Program-made: the position numbers and the translations under genes | Notes under the pieces: model-generated | Told to the model about the DNA's origin: nothing | Databases searched by the model: none | Seen by the model: the letters and a program-made list of their open reading frames with translations, nothing else | In this document: piece by piece, positions 35,304-43,085 of the stretch | Layout: the number at the start of each line of letters is the position of its first letter | Position numbering within the stretch: position 1 is the first letter of the stretch | Source of the DNA: Sphingomonas albertensis | Lineage (GTDB): Bacteria > Pseudomonadota > Alphaproteobacteria > Sphingomonadales > Sphingomonadaceae | Reading direction: 5' to 3' | DNA: 64,000 nt | Assembly: GCF_014358075.1 (NCBI RefSeq) | Contig: NZ_JACONT010000002.1 | Coordinates: forward strand, 1 to 64,000

Positions 35304-35404
35304 CCCGTCACCCCAGTTTCTCCCGTCACCCCAGCGAAAGCTGGGGTCTCGTGCGGCAAGCTCACGCGCGACAACCGAAAGACCCCAGCTTTCGCTGGGG
35401 TGAC
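35304..35404. repeat. REPIN-like palindromic element, family G, with 18-bp end duplication
   Basis: CCCGTCACCCCAGCGAAAGC (from 35322) and GCTTTCGCTGGGGTGACG (to 35404) are inverted arms. Immediately before the left arm, CCCGTCACCCCAGTTTCT (35304-35321) is an imperfect extra copy of the outer 18 bp. Confidence 0.82.
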
Positions 35405-35490
35405 GAGCTATCTTACGTGAACGACTTGTCTTGGCCGACGGATCGGCGGCAGCGGACTGCGGTGAGCGCCGAGGTCGCAAACCCCACCAA

Positions 35491-35596
35491 CCACCCCGGC
35501 GAAGGCCGGGGCCCAATTGGAAAGGTCGAGGTAAGCGCGCGCAGCATACGCCAATGCACCGCCCCCAATTGGGCCCCGGCCTCCGCCGGGGTGGTA
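35491..35596. repeat. REPIN-like palindromic element, family B copy 4
   Basis: CCACCCCGGCGAAGGCCGGG and CCCGGCCTCCGCCGGGGTGG enclose CCCAATTGG half-sites and a centre containing GGAAAGGTCGAGGTAA. Its right outer arm is the first unit of the 18-bp tandem array that follows. Confidence 0.86.
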
Positions 35597-35668
35597 GCCT
35601 CCGCTGGGGTGGTAGCTTCCGCCGGGGTGGTAGCTTCCGCCGGGGTGGTAGCTTCCGCCGGGGTGGTA
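35579..35668. repeat. Five 18-bp tandem repeats extending a family B element
   Basis: Five contiguous units of GCTTCCGCCGGGGTGGTA (first units GCCTCCGCC.. and GCCTCCGCT..) begin at 35579, 35597, 35615, 35633 and 35651. The unit equals the outer arm of the family B element. It lies in the gene-free stretch before the HAD gene. Confidence 0.92.
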
Positions 35669-35746
35669 GCTAGCCCGAAGTAGTACATAGGGACGCACTT
35701 ACACCCCCGCTCGGAACCAACCGCCCCCCAATACCGTCTCTCCCCC

Positions 35747-36472
35747 ATGCCCCAGCGCACTCGCATCAAGGCCCTGGCCTTCGACGTATTCGGCACCGTG
35801 GTCGATTGGCGCTCCGGCATAGCCCGCGGCGCCGGGCCCGTTCTTGCGCGGCTCGGTCGCAGCGACATCGATCCGCATGCCTTCGCCGACGGCTGGCGCA
35901 GACGCTATCAGCCCGCGCTGGAAGAAGTTCGCAGCGGACGGCGGCCGTTCGTGATCCTCGACACGCTCCACCGCGAGGCGCTCGAAGACCTGCTCCGCCA
36001 CCATGCCATCGATCCCGCGACACTCGACGAAGACACGCTCGTCGACCTCATCCACGCCTGGCACCGCCTCGATCCCTGGCCGGACTCGGTCGACGGCCTC
36101 ACCCGCCTCAAGACTCGCTACCCAATCGTCACGCTCAGCAACGGCAACATTGCGCTGATGCTCGACATGGCCCGCCGCGCACACCTACCCTGGGACGCGA
36201 TCCTCGGCGCCGAAGTCAGCCGCATCTACAAGCCGCTTCCCGAATCCTACCTTGCCACCGCGCGCATGCTCGCGGTCGAGCCTGCCGAACTCTGCCTCGT
36301 CGCAGCCCACCACAGCGACCTCGCCGCCGCCCGCGCCGCCGGTTTGCAGACCGCCTATGTCGATCGCCCGCTGGAATATGGCGGCCGCCCCGCGCCGGAT
36401 GCCGACGACGGGCAGGACTGGGAGTTCAGCGTCGACAGCCTGACCCGACTTGCCGACGAGCTGTGCCGATGA
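35747..36472 (+). CDS. Haloacid-dehalogenase type II HAD hydrolase
   Basis: A 241-residue HAD hydrolase close to L-2-haloacid dehalogenases (type II). Motif I is ALAFDVFGTVVDWRSG (nucleophile Asp13), the Ser motif is IVTLSNGNIALM, the Lys motif is SRIYKPLPESYL, and the acidic motif is VAAHHSDLAAARAAGLQTAYVDRP, the usual signature of this subgroup. The cap domain occupies ~residues 20-100. Proteins of this kind replace halogen with hydroxyl on 2-haloacids, or act as phosphatases; only assay would separate the two. No haloacid transporter is nearby. The start follows the 18-bp tandem array by ~80 bp. Confidence 0.85.
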   Translation: MPQRTRIKALAFDVFGTVVDWRSGIARGAGPVLARLGRSDIDPHAFADGWRRRYQPALEEVRSGRRPFVILDTLHREALEDLLRHHAIDPATLDEDTLVDLIHAWHRLDPWPDSVDGLTRLKTRYPIVTLSNGNIALMLDMARRAHLPWDAILGAEVSRIYKPLPESYLATARMLAVEPAELCLVAAHHSDLAAARAAGLQTAYVDRPLEYGGRPAPDADDGQDWEFSVDSLTRLADELCR

Positions 36473-36589
36473 CCCGCCGACCCGTGGCAGCCGTCGTTGT
36501 GCGAGCGGTGGATTATCGTGGGCCGAGCCGGTATCGACCCGATATCGGAGTATACTCCGGTCCGGTGTGCGACCCGGCAGGACTCTGAG

Positions 36590-38719
36590 ATGACGACAGA
36601 CGCGAAGACCCCGGCGGGACAACCGACCGCCGTAGCCGACTTTCTCACCGGTGGCGGCGAGATGGCGGCGATGATCCGCACGCATGACTGGGCGTCGTCG
36701 CCGCTCGGCCCGATCGAGCAATGGCCGCAATCGCTACGCTCGATCGTGTCGCTCATGCTCGCCTCGGAATTCGCGATGTGCGTCGCCTGGGGCCCCGAAC
36801 TCGGCTTCCTCTACAACGATCATTACGCGCGGATCCTCTACGACAAGCATCCGGCCGCGCTCGGCGGTCGGCTCGATGTCATATGGTCGGAACTCTGGTC
36901 GGACATTGGCCCGCTGGTTGATCGCGCACTCGCCGGCAAGGCGTCGTTCTTCGAGAACCTGCCGCTGGTCACCAATCGCAAGGGCTATGACGAGCAGACC
37001 TGGTTCACCTTCTCCTATTCCCCCGTCCGCGATGAGAGCGGCGCGGTCGCCGGCATGTTCTGCTCGACCTACGAAAGCACCGAGCGGGTCCTGATCGAAC
37101 GCGCACTTCGTGACGAGCGTGAGCGGATGGGCCAGATGTTCGCGCAGGCGCCGACCTTCATGGCGATGTTGCGCGGGCCCGAGCACCGCTTCGAACTCAC
37201 CAATCCGGGCTATGACAAGCTGGTCGGCCACCGCCCCGTGCTCGGCCGCACCGTCGCCGAGGCCCTGCCCGATGCGGTCGAACAGGGTTTTCTCGAATTG
37301 CTCGACCATGTCTACGCGACCGGCGAGCCGTTCACCGCGTCCGGCATGCTCTATGCGGTACAGGCCGCACCGGGCGGCCCGGTCGACGATCGCTATCTCG
37401 ATTTCGTCTACCAGCCGATCCGCGATGCGAACGGCGCGGTCGTCGGGATCTTCGTCGAGGGCGCCGACGTCACCGACCGCAAGATGCTGGAGCGCGACCT
37501 GCAGGCGCTCAACGCCGACCTCGAACAGCGCGTCCGCGATCGCACGCAGGAACTGGTCGAGGCGCAGGAGGCGCTGCGCCAGGCGCAGAAGATGGAGGCG
37601 GTCGGCCAGCTCACCGGCGGCATCGCGCACGATTTCAACAATCTGCTGCAAGGCATCACCGGCAGCCTCGAGATCGTCCAGCGCCGCGTCGCGCAAGGGC
37701 GCGTCGGCGAACTCGATCGCTTCATCACCGGCGCCACCACCGCCGCCAACCGCGCGGCCTCGCTCACCCACCGCCTGCTCGCCTTCTCGCGCCGCCAGCC
37801 GCTCGATCCGCGCCCGGTCAAGGCCAACCCGCTGGTCGCTTCGCTGGAGGATTTGCTCCGCCGTACGATCGGCGAACGGATAGAGTTCGAGATGGTGCTC
37901 GGCGCCGGCCTGTGGACGACGCTGTGCGATCCCAACCAGCTCGAAAATTCGCTGCTCAACCTCGTCATCAACGCGCGCGATGCGATGCCGCACGGTGGCA
38001 AGCTGACGATCGAGACGTGCAATGCGCATCTCGACGATCACTTCGCCGCCAGCCAGCGCGACGTGCGGCCCGGCCATTATGTCTGCGTCTGCGTGTCCGA
38101 CACCGGCACCGGCATGTCCGCCGACACCATATCGAAGGCGTTCGAACCGTTCTTCACCACCAAGCCGATCGGCCAGGGCACCGGGCTGGGCCTGTCGATG
38201 ATCTACGGCTTCGCGCGCCAGTCGGAGGGCTATGCGAAGATCTACAGCGAAGTCGGCCAGGGCACGACGGTCAAGCTGTACCTCCCCCGCCATTACGGCG
38301 AAGCGGAGCAGGACGAGCCGCTTCCCGGACTGACGCAGGACCACGTCACCGACGCGGGCGAGATCGTGCTGGTGGTCGAGGACGATGCCGTCGTCCGGTC
38401 GCTGATCGTCGAGGTGCTGGGCGAACTGGGGTATCAGGCGGTCGAGGCGCATGACGGCCCGACCGGCCTCGAACGGCTGCGGACGATGGAGCGGATCGAC
38501 CTGCTCGTCACCGACATCGGCCTGCCGGGGTTGAACGGCCGCCAGGTCGCCGACGCCGGCCGCGCGATGCGTCCCGGGCTGCGCGTGCTGTTCATGACCG
38601 GCTACGCGGAAAACGCGGCGCTAGCGGCGGGCTTCCTGGAGCCGGGCATGTCGATGGTCACCAAGCCTTTCGCGATGGAGGCCCTCGCGACTCAGATCCG
38701 GACGATCATCGAGGGGTAG
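36590..38719 (+). CDS. Hybrid sensor histidine kinase with PAS domains and receiver
   Basis: A 709-residue soluble hybrid kinase. Residues ~15-165 form an N-terminal PAS-like sensor (GPIEQWPQSLRSIVSLMLAS, ..LYNDHYARILYDKHP), ~180-310 a second PAS domain, ~320-345 a coiled coil, then HisKA with QLTGGIAHDFNNLLQGI (phospho-acceptor His) and a HATPase_c domain with NSLLNLVINARDAM, DTGTGM and GTGLGLSMIYGF. The C-terminal receiver (~590-709) has VVEDDAVVR, the phospho-acceptor Asp in LLVTDIGLPGLNG, and Lys in MVTKPFA. No membrane helix is seen, so the signal is probably internal. The chosen ATG gives MTTDAKTPAG. No separate response-regulator gene lies next to it, so output may go through a phosphotransfer partner elsewhere. 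Confidence 0.9.
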   Translation: MTTDAKTPAGQPTAVADFLTGGGEMAAMIRTHDWASSPLGPIEQWPQSLRSIVSLMLASEFAMCVAWGPELGFLYNDHYARILYDKHPAALGGRLDVIWSELWSDIGPLVDRALAGKASFFENLPLVTNRKGYDEQTWFTFSYSPVRDESGAVAGMFCSTYESTERVLIERALRDERERMGQMFAQAPTFMAMLRGPEHRFELTNPGYDKLVGHRPVLGRTVAEALPDAVEQGFLELLDHVYATGEPFTASGMLYAVQAAPGGPVDDRYLDFVYQPIRDANGAVVGIFVEGADVTDRKMLERDLQALNADLEQRVRDRTQELVEAQEALRQAQKMEAVGQLTGGIAHDFNNLLQGITGSLEIVQRRVAQGRVGELDRFITGATTAANRAASLTHRLLAFSRRQPLDPRPVKANPLVASLEDLLRRTIGERIEFEMVLGAGLWTTLCDPNQLENSLLNLVINARDAMPHGGKLTIETCNAHLDDHFAASQRDVRPGHYVCVCVSDTGTGMSADTISKAFEPFFTTKPIGQGTGLGLSMIYGFARQSEGYAKIYSEVGQGTTVKLYLPRHYGEAEQDEPLPGLTQDHVTDAGEIVLVVEDDAVVRSLIVEVLGELGYQAVEAHDGPTGLERLRTMERIDLLVTDIGLPGLNGRQVADAGRAMRPGLRVLFMTGYAENAALAAGFLEPGMSMVTKPFAMEALATQIRTIIEG

Positions 38720-38785
38720 GAAGCCACCTCTCCCTCCGTCACCCCCGGCGAAGCCGTAGCTGGATGAAACGCCAACCAGATTTTC

Positions 38786-38912
38786 GATCCTCCCCCGCCA
38801 GGGGGAGGTGGCGCCTTTAGGCGACGGAGGGGGAGGACACGGAACGAAGGTGGCGCTTACCTCCCCCTCCGTCTGGCGAGTGCCAGCCACCTCCCCCTGG
38901 CGGGGGAGGATC
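38786..38912. repeat. REPIN-like palindromic element, family A copy 3
   Basis: GATCCTCCCCCGCCAGGGGG and CCCCCTGGCGGGGGAGGATC are inverted arms with GAGGTGGC and GCCACCTCC inside. It lies 66 bp after the hybrid kinase gene in the 651-bp gap before nrdA. Confidence 0.88.
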
Positions 38913-38946
38913 GTTAGGGACTTACCCCATATCAAGCGCCCCGCCC

Positions 38947-38984
38947 TCGCTCACACTCGCTCACACTCGCTCACACTCGCTCAC
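38947..38984. repeat. 3.8 copies of a 10-bp tandem repeat
   Basis: TCGCTCACAC is repeated three times and followed by the partial unit TCGCTCAC. It is in the gap between the hybrid kinase and nrdA; the rest of that gap (38985-39350) shows no gene I can support. Two GANTC sites (near 39083 and 39334) could be CcrM methylation sites. Confidence 0.8.
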
Positions 38985-39370
38985 GACTGAAGCAACATTT
39001 GCCACTTCGACCACCGAAATAATTTTTCGTTCCCGCCCCGTTCCCTTGCACATCGCGAACCCCGCAGAAGTCCACGCGTCGCGAATCCTCGCTCGCCCAG
39101 CCCCGCGACGAACGCGACGAACCGAGCCCTCCACACACCCCGCACCCCCTTGCGTCTCTTCGCGCTTTGGCACAATCTCTTGGGGTTGCGTTCGGGGGCG
39201 GACCCAATCGCTGGTAGAACAACCCTCGCATAGCCATATGCGATATGACCGTAAGCGCGCCTTCCACCGCCGCGATGGTCACTTTTTGTTCTCCCGTTAG
39301 GGGCCGTCCGATGGTAGCATGGCGACATAACGCCGATTCGAACGAATACAGAACACTAGGAGCGGTTTCG

Positions 39371-41290
39371 ATGGATTTCAGAGACAGCAGCCGGGATAGC
39401 GACATGACCACAGATACGATCGAACAGACCACTGCCACCATCGAAGCCGAGGCTCCGAAGGCGCCGCGCCAGGCGCAGGACAGCCATTCCGTGCGCGCGC
39501 AGATCTACCCGGTCGAGGTCGATCACAGCCGCGACGCGCTCCTCACCGAATTCGGCAAGGACACGCTCAAGGATCGCTACCTCCTGCCCGGCGAAAGCTA
39601 CCAGGACCTGTTCGTCCGCGTCGCCTCCGCCTATGCCGATGACGCCGGTCACGCACAGCGCCTGTACGACGCGATCTCGAAGCTCTGGTTCATGCCCGCC
39701 ACCCCCGTTCTCTCGAACGGCGGCACCGGTCGCGGCCTGCCGATCTCGTGCTACCTCAACTCGGTCCCCGACAGCCTCGGCGGCATCGTCGACACCTGGA
39801 ACGAGAATGTCTGGCTCGCCTCGCGCGGCGGCGGCATCGGCACCTATTGGGGCAACGTCCGCGGCATCGGCGAGCCGGTCGGCCTCAACGGCAAGACCAG
39901 CGGCATCATCCCGTTCGTCCGCGTCATGGATTCGCTGACGCTCGCGATCAGCCAGGGCTCGCTGCGTCGCGGGTCGGCCGCGGTCTATCTCGACGTCTCG
40001 CACCCCGAGATCGAGGAATTCCTCGAAATCCGCAAACCCTCGGGCGATTTCAACCGCAAGGCGCTGAACCTCCACCACGGCGTGTTGATCACCGACGACT
40101 TCATGGAAGCCGTCCGCAACGGCGACGAATGGCACCTGCGTTCGCCGAAGGACCAGGCGATCCGCGCCACCGTCGACGCCCGCTCGCTGTTCCAGAAGCT
40201 CGTCGAGACCCGCCTCCAGACCGGCGAGCCGTACATCGTCTTCGCCGATCACGTGAACAAGGCGATGCCGAAGCATCACCGTGAGCTCGGCCTCAAGGTC
40301 TCGACCTCGAACCTCTGCTCGGAGATCACGCTCCCGACCGGCAAGGATCACCTCGGCAACGAGCGGACCGCGGTGTGCTGCCTGTCGTCGCTGAACCTCG
40401 AGACATGGGACCAGTGGAAGGACGAGAAGGGCCTGATCGAGGACGTCATGCGCTTCCTCGACAACGTGCTGCAGGATTACATCGACCGCCACGAACCCGG
40501 CATGGAACGCGCCGCCTACAGCGCGGGCCGCGAGCGCTCGGTCGGTCTCGGTGTGATGGGCTTCCACTCGTTCCTCCAGGCGCGCGGCATTCCGTTCGAA
40601 GGCGCGATGGCGAAGTCGTGGAACCTGCGCATGTTCAAGCACATCAGCAGCCAGGCCAACGAAGCCTCGATGCAACTCGCGATCGAGCGTGGCCCCTGCC
40701 CCGATGCCGCCGACGTCGGCGCGATGGAGCGCTTCAGCTGCAAGATGGCGGTCGCCCCGACCGCGTCGATCTCGATCATCTGCGGCGGGACATCGGCGTG
40801 CATCGAGCCGATCCCGGCGAACATCTACACGCACAAGACGCTGTCGGGCAGCTTCTCGATCAAGAACCCGTATCTCGAAAAGCTGCTCAGCGAGAAGTCA
40901 AAGAACAGCGACGCGGTCTGGAACTCGATCCTCGAGCAGGGCGGCTCGGTCCAGCATCTCGACTTCCTCTCGACCGAGGAAAAGGACTGCTACAAGACGA
41001 GCTTCGAGATCGACCAGCGCTGGCTGCTCGAACTCGCCGCGGATCGCACCCCGTACATCGACCAGGCGCAGTCGCTGAACCTGTTCATCCCGGCGGACGT
41101 CGAGAAATGGGACCTGCTCATGCTCCACTTCCGCGCGTGGGAGCTCGGCATCAAGTCGCTCTATTACCTCCGCTCGAAATCGGTCCAGCGCGCGGGCTTT
41201 GCCGGCGGGGTCGAGGCCGACAACACCATCGACCTGCGCCAGATCGACGTCGGGTCGAAGGATTACGATGAGTGCCTTGCCTGCCAGTAA
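39371..41290 (+). CDS. nrdA: Ribonucleoside-diphosphate reductase large subunit
   Basis: A 639-residue class I ribonucleotide reductase alpha subunit, making deoxyribonucleotides for DNA replication. The active-site cysteines are visible: ISCYLNSVPDS (first redox Cys), SNLCSEITLP (radical Cys with Asn and Glu), AVCCLSSLNLE (second redox Cys), SLYYLRSKS (radical-transfer Tyr pair) and the C-terminal swinging DECLACQ. The protein lacks the ~90-residue N-terminal ATP-cone of E. coli NrdA: the catalytic domain starts at about residue 40. An AGGAG at 39358-39362 fixes the ATG giving MDFRDSS. nrdB follows after 737 bp containing two small genes, one on the opposite strand. Confidence 0.95.
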   Translation: MDFRDSSRDSDMTTDTIEQTTATIEAEAPKAPRQAQDSHSVRAQIYPVEVDHSRDALLTEFGKDTLKDRYLLPGESYQDLFVRVASAYADDAGHAQRLYDAISKLWFMPATPVLSNGGTGRGLPISCYLNSVPDSLGGIVDTWNENVWLASRGGGIGTYWGNVRGIGEPVGLNGKTSGIIPFVRVMDSLTLAISQGSLRRGSAAVYLDVSHPEIEEFLEIRKPSGDFNRKALNLHHGVLITDDFMEAVRNGDEWHLRSPKDQAIRATVDARSLFQKLVETRLQTGEPYIVFADHVNKAMPKHHRELGLKVSTSNLCSEITLPTGKDHLGNERTAVCCLSSLNLETWDQWKDEKGLIEDVMRFLDNVLQDYIDRHEPGMERAAYSAGRERSVGLGVMGFHSFLQARGIPFEGAMAKSWNLRMFKHISSQANEASMQLAIERGPCPDAADVGAMERFSCKMAVAPTASISIICGGTSACIEPIPANIYTHKTLSGSFSIKNPYLEKLLSEKSKNSDAVWNSILEQGGSVQHLDFLSTEEKDCYKTSFEIDQRWLLELAADRTPYIDQAQSLNLFIPADVEKWDLLMLHFRAWELGIKSLYYLRSKSVQRAGFAGGVEADNTIDLRQIDVGSKDYDECLACQ

Positions 41291-41352
41291 GGCGCCCCGG
41301 CGCTCAAGCGTGACCCTGGCCCGTGAAACACGGACCGGGGGGCGCCTGACGC

Positions 41353-41387
41353 AAAAAACCCCGGCCCGCGCGAAGCGGACCGGGGTT
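41353..41387 (-). terminator. Rho-independent terminator of the DUF2171 gene
   Basis: On the minus strand, an AACCCCGG-type stem of 13 bp with one mismatch (41375-41387 pairing with 41357-41369, loop GCGAA) is followed by six T residues (the A-run at 41353-41358). The hairpin without the T-run could also slow transcription coming from nrdA. Confidence 0.75.
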
Positions 41388-41429
41388 CGGGCAGTCTCGA
41401 CGGCGCGTACGACACGCGCCGCTAAGAGT

Positions 41430-41690
41430 TCAGGCCTCTTCTTCGAACGTCACCGCCACGTCGGCGTTGGCGGAAAGCCGGACCTTGCCGTCCTCGATAT
41501 CCGCAACCAGCCCGAGCGAGATGAAGTGATGATGCCCTTCATGGCGGCCCTTGCCCTCGACGACCTGGGCGCCCGAGTCCTTCTTGGTCAGCTTGATGCG
41601 GTTGCCTTCGACCTTGTCGACGGTGCCGACATGGACGCCGTCCGCGCCGATGACTTCGGCATGTTCCTGGATCTGGGTTGCATCGACCAT
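41430..41690 (-). CDS. DUF2171 family small protein
   Basis: An 86-residue protein starting MVDATQIQEHAEVIGADGVHV. The pattern (an Ile-x-Glu-His-x-x-Val start, then HVGTVDKVEGNRIKLTKKDS and HHHFISLGLVADIED) matches DUF2171, a PRC-barrel-like fold found in stress- or envelope-related small proteins of unknown role. AGGAG lies 7 nt before the ATG. The gene is on the opposite strand between nrdA and nrdB and has its own terminator. It diverges from the small membrane protein gene at 41762, sharing a 71-bp control region. Confidence 0.8.
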   Translation of the reverse strand: MVDATQIQEHAEVIGADGVHVGTVDKVEGNRIKLTKKDSGAQVVEGKGRHEGHHHFISLGLVADIEDGKVRLSANADVAVTFEEEA

Positions 41691-41761
41691 GGTCGTTCTC
41701 CTGTGGTGGGTTCCCCGATACGGGGCTCGGCATCTCAACGCATGTCATGCGAGATCGCCGC

Positions 41762-41965
41762 ATGACATATGGTTCAGCTATCATGTTCGTGGTCGCGGGC
41801 GTGCTCGGAATCGTCGGCACCGCGATGCTACTCCGTCTGCGCAGCCCGAGCGTCACCGAGCAACAGACCTACGCGTTCCGCATGATCGGCATCATGCTCA
41901 CCTCGGGCGCGATCGTCCTCGCCATGTCCGCCGCCGCGATGTGGCAATGGAGCACCGAGACATGA
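41762..41965 (+). CDS. Small membrane protein, function unknown
   Basis: A 67-residue protein with two predicted membrane helices: residues ~4-22 (SAIMFVVAGVLGIVGTAML) and ~40-58 (IGIMLTSGAIVLAMSAAAM), separated by a short polar loop. No domain is recognised. The start giving MTYGSAIMF is preferred; an ATG 5 codons upstream would add a charged leader. It ends 62 bp before nrdB and may share its transcript. Codon use fits the host, which supports a real gene, but the evidence is modest. Confidence 0.6.
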   Translation: MTYGSAIMFVVAGVLGIVGTAMLLRLRSPSVTEQQTYAFRMIGIMLTSGAIVLAMSAAAMWQWSTET

Positions 41966-42027
41966 AACACGCGACCTGATCCCACCAGTTTCCCGATATA
42001 AAACCAATTCCCCGAAAGGCTTACCCC

Positions 42028-43080
42028 ATGTCCCTCCTTCACGCCTCCAAGCAGTACAAGCCGTTCGAATACCCCTGGGCGTTCGAGTTCTGGAAGCGCC
42101 AGCAGCAGCTCCACTGGCTCCCCGAGGAAGTGCCCCTGGGCGAGGATTGCCGCGATTGGGCGCAGAAGCTCAGCGATCACGAGCGCAACCTGCTGACGCA
42201 GATCTTCCGCTTCTTCACGCAGGCCGATGTCGAGGTGCAGGATTGCTACCACGAGAAATACGGCCGCGTGTTCAAGCCGACCGAGATCAAGATGATGCTG
42301 ACCTCGTTCAGCAACATGGAGACGGTCCACATCGCCGCCTACAGCCATCTGCTCGACACCATCGGCATGCCGGAGAGCGAGTACGGCGCCTTCCTCGAAT
42401 ATGCCGAGATGAAGGAAAAGCATGATTACATGCAGAAGTTCACCGTCGACAATGACGAGGACATCGCCCGCACACTCGCCATGTTCGGGGGCTTCACCGA
42501 GGGCGTCCAGCTGTTCGCCTCGTTCGCGATGCTGATGAACTTCCCGCGCTTCAACAAGATGAAGGGCATGGGCCAGATCGTCACCTGGTCGATCCGCGAC
42601 GAGTCCTTGCACTGCGAGGGCATCATCAAGATGTTCCACACCTTCTGTCAGGAGCGCCAGTGCCTGACCAAGGCGGTCAAGGACGACATCGCCGACGTCT
42701 GCCAGACGACGATCCGCCTCGAGGACAATTTCATCGACCTCGCCTTCGAGATGGGCCCGGTCAACGGCATGACCCCCAAGGAGATCAAGAAGTACATCCG
42801 CTTCATCGCCGACTGGCGCATGACGCAGCTCGGCCTGAAGCCGATCTACATGATCGACGAGCACCCGCTACCCTGGCTCGCCCCAATGCTCAACGGCGTC
42901 GAGCACGCCAACTTCTTCGAACAGCGCGCAACAGAGTATTCGAAGGCCGCGACCAAGGGCCAGTGGAACGACGTCTGGGACAGCTTCGACAAGCGCCAGA
43001 CCGCGAAGAAAGGTCCTGCTGCGAACGTGGACCTGAGTGAAGTTCGGGATATGTTCAGCGACTCGGTTGCGGCGGAGTAA
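42028..43080 (+). CDS. nrdB: Ribonucleoside-diphosphate reductase small subunit
   Basis: A 350-residue class Ia ribonucleotide reductase beta subunit, which houses the di-iron tyrosyl radical. The metal ligands and radical Tyr fit the motif FFTQADVEVQD (Asp), SNMETVHIAAYSHLLD (Glu, His, radical Tyr), GGFTEGVQLFASF (Glu) and RDESLHCEGI (Glu, His). There is no ATP-cone at the N-terminus, which begins SLLHASKQYKPFEYPWA. The C-terminal DLSEVRDMFSDSVAAE tail should dock onto NrdA. The last codons contain the ribosome binding site for the foreign ATPase gene that starts 5 bp after the stop codon. Confidence 0.95.
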   Translation: MSLLHASKQYKPFEYPWAFEFWKRQQQLHWLPEEVPLGEDCRDWAQKLSDHERNLLTQIFRFFTQADVEVQDCYHEKYGRVFKPTEIKMMLTSFSNMETVHIAAYSHLLDTIGMPESEYGAFLEYAEMKEKHDYMQKFTVDNDEDIARTLAMFGGFTEGVQLFASFAMLMNFPRFNKMKGMGQIVTWSIRDESLHCEGIIKMFHTFCQERQCLTKAVKDDIADVCQTTIRLEDNFIDLAFEMGPVNGMTPKEIKKYIRFIADWRMTQLGLKPIYMIDEHPLPWLAPMLNGVEHANFFEQRATEYSKAATKGQWNDVWDSFDKRQTAKKGPAANVDLSEVRDMFSDSVAAE

Positions 43081-43085
43081 AATCG

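Noticed and set aside
35579..35668. CRISPR-like or protein-coding explanation for the 18-bp array
   Set aside because: There are no spacers, the unit is too short for CRISPR, and none of the six frames through it has a start with a ribosome binding site.
39150..39370. NrdR box pair before nrdA
   Set aside because: I looked for ACACWATATATWGTGT-like pairs and found no convincing match; CATATGCGATATG near 39237 is too weak.
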